Part shown: in pieces, positions 35,701 through 45,520 of the stretch
Numbering within the stretch: the first letter of the stretch is position 1
How the letters are laid out: every line of letters starts with the position of its first letter
Assembly (NCBI RefSeq): GCF_039697315.1
Contig: NZ_CP155619.1
Coordinates: 1,860,001-1,924,000 of the forward strand
DNA from: Pseudomonas abietaniphila
Lineage (GTDB): Bacteria; Pseudomonadota; Gammaproteobacteria; Pseudomonadales; Pseudomonadaceae
Length of the DNA: 64,000 bases
Direction: 5' to 3'
Notes under the pieces: model-generated
Seen by the model: only the letters and a program-made list of their open reading frames with translations
Told to the model about the DNA's origin: nothing
Databases searched by the model: none
Position numbers and translations under genes: made by a program

Positions 35701-37087
35701 CGGCGAGGGACTGATGCACACCCGTTCGCGAATCGATCGTCGGGATGCTGGGCACGACGTGCCAGGGACCATAGGCCACGGCGTCTGGGTCTTGTGAATC
35801 GACATCGCGTACCGGCTCGCGATACAGCCAGCCTTTATCTTCTCGATACAGCACGCCCGCCAGGCCTTCACCGTACAGATCCACCAGTTGGTAACGCTGT
35901 TCGTCATTCAGCCCGGGCATCTTGTCGAATGCCGTGAAGCCGCCCAATTGAGGATCGAAATCCTCATAGCTGAAGGTCACCCGAGGTCGGCGATCGATAG
36001 GCCGCGAGCCGTAGATGGACCAGCTCAGGTGCTCCACGGACGTCAGTACCTTGTAGCACTGCCGGAAGTCGTCATAGTTGAGCTTCAACGCGCTGATCAG
36101 CACCGGGTCGGGGCCCAGCTCGTCAGGAAAGTGATGGAACATGATGACGTAGTGGACGAAACGCAGATTGCCCAGCTCAAAACCGTAAGCGAATGATGAG
36201 TGATAATCGGCGCGTCCTTCCCATGGGGTGTCCTCGCCATACTGGAGGCTGTCTCGCGCGTCGCTGCGCTCGCCGTAGTCGAACAACAGATCGAAATGCC
36301 ATTGCAGGTCGCCGATCTGCCCGGGCTGCCACAGATACAGATGCGGGTGCGCCGAGGCATTGCCATAGCGCACGCGCCACAGGTAACACTGCGCCATGAA
36401 GTTACGTTTCGGGCCGGGGTCGGTCTGTGGATTCAAGCCCTCAAGGTCTTCGGCCTTGTACTCATACAGAATGTGTTCACCCTGCGCATTCATGGTTTCT
36501 TCAAGCAACCACTCAGCCACCCGGTTTGAATCTGCCGTGTCGGTGCTGCGCGAACCCGGGTTGCGCCCATACAGCGCCAGCGTGCCGTCGGCGCCATGCA
36601 CCAGCCAGAAGCCCGGCGGATCGTCGACACTGCGCCAATGTTCGATACGCTGGAACGCCCCCTCGATGCTGGCGAAGTAACGAATCACCTGATAAGCCGC
36701 ATCCAGCGCCAGATCGTTGTAGTGGCTGATCGTCGTTTCCTTGACCGCGCCGTTGCCGTCGCGCTCCGGCAACCACATTTCTCCGTCCGGCCCAAGAATC
36801 ACGTCATCGTCGTTGTACAGCGGCACCCCTTTTGTGGCTCGCCTCGCCACACAGCCCAGGTTCAGGTTCCAGCCAGGCCCGAACAGCCCGTTGCCCACGG
36901 AACTGGCATAGTTGAGCGTCAACGGCGGCGCATACCCGCGACCGGCAGTGATGGGCAACGGGATCTCCAACGACGCCGCCCCCGTCGCACCGACAGCGCC
37001 CCAGCCTTTACCAATGCTTTGGATCGCGCCACCACCTTTGGGCAGCGACGGGGCGGCGATACCGACGGTTTGCTCTTGATCAGCCAT
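32717..37087 (-). CDS. tcaC: Insecticidal toxin complex B subunit (TcaC/TcdB-like)
   Basis: 1456 aa, within the usual 1400-1500 for TcB. In order: SpvB-like N-terminus (SLPKGGGAIQSIGKGWGAVGATGAASLEIPLPI; YASSVGNGLFGPGWNLNL), FG-GAP/integrin-like propeller repeats (LADMTGNGRLDWVV, LADLVGDGLSDLALIG, LADMDGSGAVDMVYLQPDG), then TcdB middle domains (YRQGYYDGLHRVFRGFG) and a YD-repeat C-terminus. In Tc toxins the B subunit and the N-terminal part of C form the hollow cocoon that holds the toxin and docks on the A pore. Start at 37087 (MADQEQTVGIAAP) with GGGAG upstream. Divergent from the A-subunit genes. Confidence 0.93.
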   Translation of the reverse strand: MADQEQTVGIAAPSLPKGGGAIQSIGKGWGAVGATGAASLEIPLPITAGRGYAPPLTLNYASSVGNGLFGPGWNLNLGCVARRATKGVPLYNDDDVILGPDGEMWLPERDGNGAVKETTISHYNDLALDAAYQVIRYFASIEGAFQRIEHWRSVDDPPGFWLVHGADGTLALYGRNPGSRSTDTADSNRVAEWLLEETMNAQGEHILYEYKAEDLEGLNPQTDPGPKRNFMAQCYLWRVRYGNASAHPHLYLWQPGQIGDLQWHFDLLFDYGERSDARDSLQYGEDTPWEGRADYHSSFAYGFELGNLRFVHYVIMFHHFPDELGPDPVLISALKLNYDDFRQCYKVLTSVEHLSWSIYGSRPIDRRPRVTFSYEDFDPQLGGFTAFDKMPGLNDEQRYQLVDLYGEGLAGVLYREDKGWLYREPVRDVDSQDPDAVAYGPWHVVPSIPTIDSRTGVHQSLADMTGNGRLDWVVAQPGMAGFFTLAPDRTWSGFAPFSAFPAEFFHPQGQLADLVGDGLSDLALIGPRSVRLYASRRAKGFAPPADVNHDEENDFLPLLSNSPAELVAFCDILGSGQQHLVRIRHNEVRFWPNMGRGHFGKGQEFATLGFAYEDFDAGRIRLADMDGSGAVDMVYLQPDGFTLFMNTSGNAFAEPVQIPWPAGVRYDRFSQVSMADLQGLGCSSLVLTIPHMTPAHWRFDCPPIKPYLLQETNNSMGASGSVTYRSSAQEWLDEKQERVAAGLPVESGVPFALHLVSRQTQLDEVTGNQLTQSFSYRQGYYDGLHRVFRGFGLILQRDSEVGSGDASAGFTAPILSKTWYHTGRYPHKAPYGFNESDEVAVVLGPDVLTSYADGQDQVIEPPVAADLREMARALAGSVLRVEVFGYEGVAPSTLPYTVQSSRYLVRQLEAVGPFQRYARMLPLALESISHQYEGQADDPMCQRAVNLAWDQYGVLTHGVTVNYARRKLPGDDSPFTDEHQQTWWRASHDEAQQRYYLSESRTEAIHLDEAQSWRLGLPYLTRANAMMTEASQVNAEDLGYEAFKDPDGWFASLPRTLVALSKQRYVECPDGQATFQALADAVEIAELDAHALTAYSKVPIFQGPEGEEALASKLVEVGYSRMASALPEDPSVVLWSVRRGFNTYAGPEHFYRVDAFRPTASHGPSTVTYDPYSLLITAVTAPDGCITSAEFSYYNLLPSKVIDPNENTQEAMYDAFGVLRMTSFYGTELGNAVGFDPLEGATLLSLKPSEAITAEHKTDYATAYYYDVFSWMRDKVPVHGITLQWDRYPDDPERQQRMTLTSLDGFGRALQTRQRVESGKAYHVVNGQLQYTNGALVEVDADDRWRVSERVEYNNKGLAVRVYRPYFTDTHEYVDDRSVREHWYHDKQFYDPLGRPTETWTAKGWLRRTTYQTWYTISEDENDTAEEVNAGRAAAGLPLLDDGSQAGKRKKNRLGF

Positions 37088-37449
37088 GGCATTTGCTCCC
37101 TGCAAATTTACTCCCCTACCTCAAACAACCATTTTTTAATGCAACAACATCGCCAGATCGATTTAACTCTTGAGAGGTAATTTAAGCCTAGGAGGCAAGG
37201 GCCCCGTCATTAGAACAAATAGCGATGAATATCACTTCAGATCCATATAAACCCTAAACTCAGTACCTCCAAAGCTTACATAAAAAAAGAAATAATGATT
37301 ATCGCTATTAAATCTAAGCGAAGAACCAGCGCTAACCTGTTGAAATCCATGAAGTCTTAACCAGCCAACACCAGACAAACCGTATTCAAGCTCGACAAAA
37401 CCAACGGCGAATACAATTCTGAAATCATGACCCACGGAGGGACCTGATC
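37088..37449. promoter_or_regulatory. AT-rich divergent control region of the Tc locus
   Basis: 362 nt between tcaC (minus) and tcaA (plus), clearly AT-richer than its surroundings, and must contain the promoters for both. I could not assign boxes with confidence. The ribosome site of tcaA is GGAGGG at 37436-37441. A 67-codon minus-strand frame at 37232-37435 lacks a ribosome site and is probably chance. Confidence 0.45.
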
Positions 37450-40356
37450 ATGGATGAATATTCTCGCTCGTTACTGTCCAATCTTGTGAAAAAAACCTCA
37501 ACGGCAAGTGAGCACATTGATAGCACCCGTTTTCTGAACGCGCTAGAACAAATAAATTGCCGTTCGGTTTTCGACATACTGCGCCTCTCAAAGCGGTCCT
37601 TTGTTCGTGAAATGCGTAAACTAACAGGCGTGAATGCGAACCTTGCTTACGAGAACGCTCAGTGTTACGCCACGCAAATTGCGCGCCTTTATCGTAACGA
37701 ACTTGTTTCTTCTGAGCGTCACGCACACTCACCGAACGGAAGTGGCATACGTTCACTTGTTGAGATCGGCCCCAGTTTTCAAAACCTGTTTCAGGAGAAC
37801 TGGAGTACATTTTGCAATGTGGGTGCCGTGGAGGCCATGGACTCTCCTGCGGCTTATCTAATATCGCTTTACAGATTTGCAACAGAAAAGCTCGAAAGCA
37901 GCACCGCCGATGCAAAACGTGTGGTGATTGACACCAGACGTCCGGATTTAAAGAATTTGACCATCGACCAAGTGAGTACCTTTAAAGCGGTACCGATGCT
38001 GGAAATTGTAAACAAAGTTCTAGAGGAAGGAATCAGGCGATATACAGACAGCGATGGCAATACTAACGCAGGCAAAACCATTTACGAGCTCATCGCGCAA
38101 AAAAAACACCCATTCCTGTTTCCTTATAACTTCTACCACCATCAGGTATACCTTGCCCTGTCAAAAAGAACATTAAGTCTTGGAGAACTCCGCCACACGG
38201 TAAGCCGACAACTGCCAATCTTTGGCGACCCCGGAAGCGTGGCATTCGGGAACGTTAACTTGCCCTCTTCAGAGGCTGCACTGTCTTCATCTAATGCGCA
38301 ACTCATGCTGACAGACTTAAGCCCTGAACAGATCCAGATCCTGACTCTCCTCGATTGGCCTGCACCTGAAACCGATACCGCTGTCCTTGAAGATCGGTTC
38401 CGGGAGTACTACTCAAGCGAATACAACGAGAACAACCCTCTTAACTCTGTGAATGAATTCATGCGTAAAACCGGTGTCACAGCGGTGGAGCTTGAATCAC
38501 TGCTCGCCACCAGATCGCAAACGCCTGTTCCCTCAACACACGCGACTGCTATTGCGGGTACACGCCACGCCGCGCAGTACGGAGCTGCCTATGTCAACGT
38601 CGCTAACGGTGGAGACGAACTGGCATTAACGGGTACAGGGGACAGCGCCAGTATCGACAAAACCACATATAAAACATTTGACAGACTGCAGCGCTTCATC
38701 AGACTCCAGCGGTGGTTGAAGATTCCTTGGGCAGATTTAGACACGTTACTTATTTCAACGCCCAGAATAGAAGCTGTCACCGGACAGAGCAAATTTTCGA
38801 CCAATACATTGCGCACGATCGGCGTATTCAAACATTTGGCAAAACGTTACAAGATTTCGCCCGGGGAGTTTGCCGGCATCATTGACCGCGTTGCGATCTT
38901 CTCTGTGGGCGGTAAACTTTCACTGTTTGATGAGACATTCAATAAGGCTAACATCTTCGACCGTACACTCACCCTGGACAATCGTACGTTGACACTGCCC
39001 TTGGACACGCAAACAGCCTCTACGCTGGCCAATGGACTGAAGTTAGACGCAAACACAGGTTTTTTCTTAAGCTTGGTCGAGGAGTCTCTGGAAACGCCGC
39101 CAAGAATGAGTCAGGCGTTTATAACAAAATTGTACCGTCAGAGCCGTATTGCCCGATTGTTTAATCTGTCTTTGGAGGACCTTTACCTGCTGGTTAACAT
39201 GCTGGGAGGGGTGACCTACACCGACATCCTAAAAAACGGGACAATACGTAACACAACGCCCAGAACCACACCCGATCTATTTGATCTGTTGATGCAATGC
39301 GATTGGGCGGTAACGTGGTTTAAAGATGTTCAATGGAGCGTGAAAGCGTTAGACGACCTTATTAATCACAGCACTGCTCCCTTGGTGGACATCGTGACTA
39401 GCGCATGGGTCGACAACCTTAAAATCGAAGCTACATCGCTCTCTGACAGCGTATCAGAAGGTTTGACGCACATGGACATCCCAGCACTAACAGTGGGCGC
39501 TGGTATTGATAACCGTTGGTATGAACTGGTGTTTTCAACGCTATTAAACGATGCAGGCTTTATCTTTGCGACCGAAGACGTGCTGGTGACCGTTCGCCAA
39601 AAACTGCAGGGATTGACGGATGCAAAAATTGACGGCGTGCCGTGGGAAGTATACCCAGGGTTATCCAACACGTTGAATCTGATTTCTTCGACGGTGACTT
39701 TTTATCTCCGCCTTCAAAACGAAAAGGTCGGCGGCGTATTGTCAGACATTGGCTTATCCCCGCAGACGGCAAATGATTTACTGCTGTATATACAGTCTTC
39801 CCCTGAGGCGCTACTGGCAGCGGCCACCGGTGAAGTCGAAAGTTTCAAAAACATGCTAAAACACTTATATAAACTTTGCGAATTAAAAAAAGCCACCGGC
39901 ATCAGCCAACTGGCTTTTCTTAAACTGGCTCAGCATCCACAATGGCTTGATCCTAACCTGGCAGCACCTTTACCGGTCTCGTTGGCAAGTATCTACTTAT
40001 TTACCAGTTATACCCAATGGGTGCAATACGTCAATCAGCCAGAAAAAAAGATGATTGAGTATCTTGAATTCGCAAACATTGATTCGCCCAGCGATGCTCA
40101 TCCTGCACAGTGCGCAGAACGACTGTCTTCCCTGCTGGACCTCTCTTCAGCGGACATCCTCCAGGCATCCAATTTACTCAGCGGAAGCGTAGCAAGCTGT
40201 GTATCAGAGATACACTGGCTGATAAGACTCAAACAAATGACTGTTGCAACCGGACTTTCTGTGACGACACTTTTGTTGGCAACCAGTCTGACACCGGACA
40301 GCTCAGAGGCTGACTGGGAGAAAGTCGGTAGCGCCTCCATTGGCTCTACGCTCTAA
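37450..40356 (+). CDS. tcaA: Insecticidal toxin complex A component, first part (TcaA-like)
   Basis: 968 aa. N-terminal Salmonella-virulence-plasmid A/TcdA-like (VRP1) helical shell region: FLNALEQINCRSVFDILRLSKRSFV, DSPAAYLISLYRFATEKL, RRPDLKNLTIDQVSTFKAVPMLEIVNKVL, FPYNFYHHQVYLALSKRTLSLGEL. More helical shell follows to the C-terminus. In TcaA/TcaB-type systems the A subunit is encoded in two genes that together replace one ~2500-aa TcdA. This is the first piece: 968 + 1581 = 2549 residues. Start at 37450 with GGAGGG eight nt upstream. Coupled to the next gene by a 41-nt gap. Visibly lower GC than the genomic background. Confidence 0.88.
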   Translation: MDEYSRSLLSNLVKKTSTASEHIDSTRFLNALEQINCRSVFDILRLSKRSFVREMRKLTGVNANLAYENAQCYATQIARLYRNELVSSERHAHSPNGSGIRSLVEIGPSFQNLFQENWSTFCNVGAVEAMDSPAAYLISLYRFATEKLESSTADAKRVVIDTRRPDLKNLTIDQVSTFKAVPMLEIVNKVLEEGIRRYTDSDGNTNAGKTIYELIAQKKHPFLFPYNFYHHQVYLALSKRTLSLGELRHTVSRQLPIFGDPGSVAFGNVNLPSSEAALSSSNAQLMLTDLSPEQIQILTLLDWPAPETDTAVLEDRFREYYSSEYNENNPLNSVNEFMRKTGVTAVELESLLATRSQTPVPSTHATAIAGTRHAAQYGAAYVNVANGGDELALTGTGDSASIDKTTYKTFDRLQRFIRLQRWLKIPWADLDTLLISTPRIEAVTGQSKFSTNTLRTIGVFKHLAKRYKISPGEFAGIIDRVAIFSVGGKLSLFDETFNKANIFDRTLTLDNRTLTLPLDTQTASTLANGLKLDANTGFFLSLVEESLETPPRMSQAFITKLYRQSRIARLFNLSLEDLYLLVNMLGGVTYTDILKNGTIRNTTPRTTPDLFDLLMQCDWAVTWFKDVQWSVKALDDLINHSTAPLVDIVTSAWVDNLKIEATSLSDSVSEGLTHMDIPALTVGAGIDNRWYELVFSTLLNDAGFIFATEDVLVTVRQKLQGLTDAKIDGVPWEVYPGLSNTLNLISSTVTFYLRLQNEKVGGVLSDIGLSPQTANDLLLYIQSSPEALLAAATGEVESFKNMLKHLYKLCELKKATGISQLAFLKLAQHPQWLDPNLAAPLPVSLASIYLFTSYTQWVQYVNQPEKKMIEYLEFANIDSPSDAHPAQCAERLSSLLDLSSADILQASNLLSGSVASCVSEIHWLIRLKQMTVATGLSVTTLLLATSLTPDSSEADWEKVGSASIGSTL

Positions 40357-40397
40357 GCACATCGTTACGTTCAGTCTATTGAGTTCAGGAGAAAAAT

Positions 40398-43300
40398 ATG
40401 ACGCTTTCAATCGAGAGTCAGCTAATCGAATCCTACCGAGATGCATTGGTGGGGTACTACCTTAGCGAAGTCATTCCTAATCACCGCCCTATCATAGAAT
40501 CAGGCCTTCATTCTCGAATCAAAACTGCGAATGATCTGTATGAGTATCTATTGCTGGACAATCAGGTTGCCCATGAGGTCCAGTCGAGTCCTGTTGCATC
40601 GGCGATTGCGAGCCTGCAGCAATATATAAATGCCACCCTCATGGGAATGGAGCCAGGATACGAACAGCTGCGACCCGATGAGGCGCAGTTCACAGAATGG
40701 CGTGACCGCAGCAGCCAATATCCTATTTGGGCAGCTAACCAGCAGTTGGCACTGTATCCTGAAATTTACATTTCGCCCGATTTAAGGTTAGCGAAGTCGG
40801 TGTATTTCACACGACTCGAAAATGATATAAACCAAAACAAGATCACGCTGGACAGTGTTCAGAGCGCAGTGTGCGCATACTTGTCCAATTTTGAAGAGGT
40901 TGCCAACCTCACCGTATTGAATGGCTATATCGACAGCGATAAATTCTCCGAGGGAAAATACTATTTCATTGGCAAGTCACCCGCAGAAAAACAGTATTAC
41001 TGGCGGGTCGTTGACATGAACGAACGTGCTTATGTTTCCGGCACTGAAGGTCCAAAGTTTGACTACCCGACGCCAGGTGCCTGGTCGGACTGGCAAAAAG
41101 CAGACATCGGCGTTTCGACATCGACGCTTGAGCGCACCATTCGCCCCGTTTTCTTTAATAATCGACTCTTTATCACCTGGGTTGACCTGATCTACACCAC
41201 CGAAGAAATTACAGTGAATTATTCCCTGCCTGCCGGGGAGCCTCCCTATCCCGTACCGCCTACAGCCCCCGAAAGCTCAACGATTATTCGCGGCCTCAAT
41301 GTCAAACTCATGTTCAACATATCCTATAAAAAGTACGACAACTCCTGGAGTGTGCCACAAACTTACATGGACATTATCACGCCTAACCGTATCGAATTAG
41401 ATGGCGGAAAAACAGCGAGGGTGGACAAAGACCTGAACACCGTTGCCAGTTACGACATTTCAAACTCTCCGGAGTCCTTATTTATCGCAATGTATCTGGG
41501 TGCGAGTAGGGGAGCAGACGAGCCGACTGGGGAACTAACCACCTATGCGCTGCTGCACACTCGACTTATTGACAAAAACTTCAATATTCAGACGTGTTTC
41601 CCCTCCGCCGGAAGCGCGCCCAACATTTACTCCCCCACCGATTCAGAACCCAGCGAACTTCGAGTCAGGAAATTGATGTGGACATTCGGGTTGAACAACC
41701 CAGACCGTTTCCAATTTCTTTCTGACATGCATATACAACTTAAGCATTTGGAAACGCTAACCCCACCTGAGTGGAATTACGGAAACTTACAAAAAGAAAT
41801 ATCACCGCCGCTCGCTCAGATTGACGCAGCAGGGTCAGCAGTAAACTTCACCACCTACATCGAAAACAAGATACCCAGTGACTCTTATGATATCGAGGTT
41901 TTGGTGGAGAGATTGAACATTATTAACCTGACCCCTATGGAAGAACTCATGTCAATCAAATCCCCTTACCCAACCCATAACTGGGAAAAGTTAGGCGTAG
42001 GATCAACCATAAAAGCCTATGATAAAGATTGGACTTTTTCCATGAGCTTATATTATTCCGGGCAACTATGGAGTATCGAGATAAAGACGCCAGACCTAAA
42101 GCCTTTAGTGATTCCACAGAACAGCACCGATATTTCCGGCAACATGATTAGTCGCGAATCACTCTTAACACTTAAGAGCGCTGCTATCACTGAACGAAGT
42201 GAGTCGGATTGGTTTACTAACCCAATCGACGTCGGGCTATATAGAGCTTCTAAACAAGGCGACGAGGTGTATAGCCAAGCCATACTTCTCCCACTCAACA
42301 TGGCCAACCCAGTTGGCTTCCTTAACCCACTTAAAGAGTCTTCCGAGGAAGAACAAATAGTAGGTCCTAGCCCGCTGAATGCAGCTTTACGCTTCAACAA
42401 AGAAACTCTGGAGATTTCCACTCCTTTCGTGACGCTAAATCCGGACAACCGCAGAGTTTTCTACATCGCCCATGGCGTGATCTGCACAGACGCGGCAGGC
42501 ATGGAGGAACACCTTGCGCTGAAGCTTGAAAAGCTTGAATTAGAATACGCAACCGGCGAATCTAGCTCCCCACTCAAGGCCCCTAAAATAGGACGGCGAA
42601 CAGATCCGGAACTTGGAACCGCAGAGTTCATCGATTTCTCCGGCTCTACCATTGCAAGTAGCGACAGTGGCAACTCGGATCGCAGTCCTATCCGGATGAA
42701 TACGTTGTTTGCCAGAGAGTTGATCAACAAAGCGAATATAGCGCTTGAGGCGTTGTTGTCCTGGGGTACGCAACACCTGCCTGAACCCGCACTTAGCGCC
42801 GAGGCCGCCGCCAGCTATATGGATTTCAACGGTGCAAATGGCTTGTATTTCTGGGAGCTGTTCCTGCACGTCCCCTTCCTGATTGCCCATCGTCTCAATC
42901 TGGAAAGACAGCTGAGTGAGTCATCGTTCTGGCTTGGCTTTGTATTCGATCCGGCACGGAAAGCCAACAGCGAGACAGGCGCTCCAGCTTACTGGAATGT
43001 AAGGCCCCTCGTTGAATCATCAGATCCAGATTATTTTATGCGCAGCCCTATTGATCCCGATGGCATCGCTGCAAGTCATCCGGTTCGGTACCAGAAAGCT
43101 GTCTACTTTCACTACATCAAAAACCTGATTGATCGCGGGGACGCATCATATCGGCAATTGACTCCTGACAGCCTTAACGAGGCCAAGTTGTGGTATGTCC
43201 GCGTTCTGGACCTTCTCGGTCCTCGGCCTGACGGCCAGATCATCAGCCGATGGGTACCTGCAAAGCTGAGCGACGTAGCAGCTTCAAAGAGTAGCGGCCT

Positions 43301-45143
43301 CCGTGCGTTCGAGCTTCGTCTTCAAGACGAGGGAACCGCGCCTGCGCTGCCAACGAAAGGGTCTCTGCCTTCCTTGCGCTTGAGCACGTTCGGTCGCGAC
43401 CCAACGCTGAACGAACTCGATAACGACTACTTTTTGCCTCCATTCAATGCCGAGCTGATCAAACACTGGAATACGCTTGACTCCAGGCTTTATAACCTAC
43501 GGCATAACTTCACCATCGACGGTAAACCTCTCTCCTTGTCGTTGTTCGCAACGCCGCTTGATCCGCGAGCGATGTTGACCGCTTATGCCAGCGGCGCGAA
43601 CGATGGGGCGGCTGGCAGCTTGTTGGCACAGGAGGTTCCACATTTTCGGTACACGGTACTGTCGGCCCGAGCGAATGCGGCAGTGGAAACCCTCATCCAG
43701 TTTGCGTCTACGTTGTTATCGATGATTGATCGCAAGGATCAGGCCGACTACCAAGAGCTTCAGCAGGCTCAGGTATGGGAGTTCAGCCAGTTCGCTATTG
43801 ATCTACAAGAGGAAACGCAACGCGTAGAGAAGGAGGCTAAAAAGGCGCTGCAAGCCAGTTTGGCCATCGCTCAGGATCGCGTGACTTTTTATACCGATCT
43901 TGCGGATGAGAATGTCATTCCCAAAGAAGTATCAGCTGCTGCAATGCATATGGCAGGACGACTAGCAGACGGTGTCGCTGGAATGTCAGCCAGTGCCGCT
44001 GCGGCACTGAAGGTCATACCCAATCATGTGGGATTTCACGCGGGAGCAACCGGAGGCATGGCCTGTGGGGTAGCTGCCGGTGCTGAAGCCGGGGGACATC
44101 GGTTGGAGGGAATCCCGGAAGTTGTGGCAATCATGTCCCAGATGGTTGCTGCGGAATCCCATGGCATCGGCGATGCCCTGGATCGGTCCGCAACCTATGA
44201 CCGTCGCTTGCAGGAATGGGAGCATGCACGTGACCAAGCCAGCCTGGAGTGCGATCTGCTCAACACGCAACTGGCCGTTCACGAAGCCCAGATCAAGGTG
44301 ACCGTCATTCAGCTGGAACAGGCCAAACTGGCCAAAACTCAAGCTGAGAAGATGTCTACCTTCCTGAAGAATCAGCGCTTCACAAACGCCCAGCTTTATC
44401 AATGGCTCAGCGGCCAGTTTTCGATGCTGTACTACCAGGCGTATGACGCAACGCTCTCATTGTGTATGAGTGCGCAAGCCTGCTGGCAGTACGAGATCGG
44501 CGATTACGCAACGAGCTTCATTCAACCCAATGCATGGAAGGATGATTACAAAGGCTTGACGGCCGGGGAAACACTGAAATTGAACCTGCTACGCATGGAC
44601 GCAGCTTATCTGACCCGATACGAACGCAGGCTTGAGATTGTCAAAACGGTATCGGTCCGCCAGTTGCCGGTGTCCACCACTGAAGAGCCAACCCTCAATC
44701 AAGACTGGGAGACGGTGAGGGCCCGCTTGCTAGACGAGGGCATTGCAGCGTTTGAGATTACGCAGGCCATGCTCGATGCCGACTACCCGGGGCACACATT
44801 CAGGCGCATCAAACGTATCAGTGTTTCTCTGCCTGTAGTTCTTGGACCTTATCAGGACATTCGTGCAACGCTTACCCAGACCTACAACGCAGTTCAGATC
44901 GGCGGGGTGTTGAAAGAGAACATGCGTGCCAGTCAGCAAATAGCAATTTGCACCGGCGTCGATGATGACGGCCTGTTCGTTTTCAACTTCGACGACGAAC
45001 GTTATTTACCGTTTGAGGGCACAGGGGTCATTTCACGCTGGACGCTGTCGTTTCGAAACCCGCAATCACAGAAGGAAATGATCGAGTCAATTACCGACAT
45101 CATCGTGCATTTTCGCTACACGGCCAAAATCGGTGGGGCGTAG
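40398..45143 (+). CDS. tcaB: Insecticidal toxin complex A component, second part (TcaB-like)
   Basis: 1581 aa. Begins with an ABC-toxin N-terminal/neuraminidase-like region (SYRDALVGYYLSEVIPNH; LALYPEIYISPDLRLAKS; YYWRVVDMNERAYVSGT). Receptor-binding-type beta domains fill the middle. From about residue 1095 to 1375 comes a long helical pore-forming channel (QADYQELQQAQVWEFSQFA, Ala/Gly-rich hydrophobic loop near 1185-1235), then the TcB-binding beta domain (SVSLPVVLGPYQDIRATLTQTYN, ISRWTLSFRNPQ). This part makes the translocation channel through the host membrane. Ribosome site AGGAG at 40387-40391. The first ~2.5 kb is AT-richer than the C-terminal end. Confidence 0.9.
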   Translation: MTLSIESQLIESYRDALVGYYLSEVIPNHRPIIESGLHSRIKTANDLYEYLLLDNQVAHEVQSSPVASAIASLQQYINATLMGMEPGYEQLRPDEAQFTEWRDRSSQYPIWAANQQLALYPEIYISPDLRLAKSVYFTRLENDINQNKITLDSVQSAVCAYLSNFEEVANLTVLNGYIDSDKFSEGKYYFIGKSPAEKQYYWRVVDMNERAYVSGTEGPKFDYPTPGAWSDWQKADIGVSTSTLERTIRPVFFNNRLFITWVDLIYTTEEITVNYSLPAGEPPYPVPPTAPESSTIIRGLNVKLMFNISYKKYDNSWSVPQTYMDIITPNRIELDGGKTARVDKDLNTVASYDISNSPESLFIAMYLGASRGADEPTGELTTYALLHTRLIDKNFNIQTCFPSAGSAPNIYSPTDSEPSELRVRKLMWTFGLNNPDRFQFLSDMHIQLKHLETLTPPEWNYGNLQKEISPPLAQIDAAGSAVNFTTYIENKIPSDSYDIEVLVERLNIINLTPMEELMSIKSPYPTHNWEKLGVGSTIKAYDKDWTFSMSLYYSGQLWSIEIKTPDLKPLVIPQNSTDISGNMISRESLLTLKSAAITERSESDWFTNPIDVGLYRASKQGDEVYSQAILLPLNMANPVGFLNPLKESSEEEQIVGPSPLNAALRFNKETLEISTPFVTLNPDNRRVFYIAHGVICTDAAGMEEHLALKLEKLELEYATGESSSPLKAPKIGRRTDPELGTAEFIDFSGSTIASSDSGNSDRSPIRMNTLFARELINKANIALEALLSWGTQHLPEPALSAEAAASYMDFNGANGLYFWELFLHVPFLIAHRLNLERQLSESSFWLGFVFDPARKANSETGAPAYWNVRPLVESSDPDYFMRSPIDPDGIAASHPVRYQKAVYFHYIKNLIDRGDASYRQLTPDSLNEAKLWYVRVLDLLGPRPDGQIISRWVPAKLSDVAASKSSGLRAFELRLQDEGTAPALPTKGSLPSLRLSTFGRDPTLNELDNDYFLPPFNAELIKHWNTLDSRLYNLRHNFTIDGKPLSLSLFATPLDPRAMLTAYASGANDGAAGSLLAQEVPHFRYTVLSARANAAVETLIQFASTLLSMIDRKDQADYQELQQAQVWEFSQFAIDLQEETQRVEKEAKKALQASLAIAQDRVTFYTDLADENVIPKEVSAAAMHMAGRLADGVAGMSASAAAALKVIPNHVGFHAGATGGMACGVAAGAEAGGHRLEGIPEVVAIMSQMVAAESHGIGDALDRSATYDRRLQEWEHARDQASLECDLLNTQLAVHEAQIKVTVIQLEQAKLAKTQAEKMSTFLKNQRFTNAQLYQWLSGQFSMLYYQAYDATLSLCMSAQACWQYEIGDYATSFIQPNAWKDDYKGLTAGETLKLNLLRMDAAYLTRYERRLEIVKTVSVRQLPVSTTEEPTLNQDWETVRARLLDEGIAAFEITQAMLDADYPGHTFRRIKRISVSLPVVLGPYQDIRATLTQTYNAVQIGGVLKENMRASQQIAICTGVDDDGLFVFNFDDERYLPFEGTGVISRWTLSFRNPQSQKEMIESITDIIVHFRYTAKIGGA

Positions 45144-45171
45144 CATGTAGCCCGTGCGAGGTCGGAAGCGT

Positions 45172-45504
45172 TCAACCACTCAGAGGCGACGCTTCCGCCA
45201 ACGCACCACCGCCCCGCACCAGACTCAAGGGCGGCGCAAAGGCTCGGTGCTGGCTTAAATAACGCATACAACTGACCCGCAGGAACGAGGCGAAATTGAT
45301 CACTTCGCCCCGGTAATCCATGACCTCTTCGTACAGTTTGCTGATCAGTTGGTTGGTGGTGATGCCGTCGTGACCCGCGATTTCGGCGAGGATGTCCCAG
45401 AACTGGTTTTCCAGGCGCAGGGTCGTGACGACGCCGCAAATGCGCAGTGAGCGTGAGCGGGATTCGTACAGAATGGGGTCGGCCTTTACGTAAAGTTCGC
45501 ACAT
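45172..45504 (-). CDS. Ribbon-helix-helix domain protein
   Basis: 110 aa. SRSLRICGVVTTLRLENQFWDILAEIAG-type N-terminus with a hydrophobic strand followed by two helices (GITTNQLISKLYEEVM; VINFASFLRVSCMRYL), the pattern of RHH_4-type ribbon-helix-helix proteins. It could bind DNA or act as a small accessory factor. Start at 45504 with a GGAGGG ribosome site. The DJ-1 gene upstream on the same strand ends 17 nt before it, so they are probably cotranscribed. They lie between tcaB and tccC but need not be toxin-related. Confidence 0.78.
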   Translation of the reverse strand: MCELYVKADPILYESRSRSLRICGVVTTLRLENQFWDILAEIAGHDGITTNQLISKLYEEVMDYRGEVINFASFLRVSCMRYLSQHRAFAPPLSLVRGGGALAEASPLSG

Positions 45505-45520
45505 GCGACGTCCCTCCGTT

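Noticed and set aside
37232..37435. 67-codon minus-strand frame in the Tc control region
   Set aside because: No ribosome site and no protein-like signature; AT-rich DNA.
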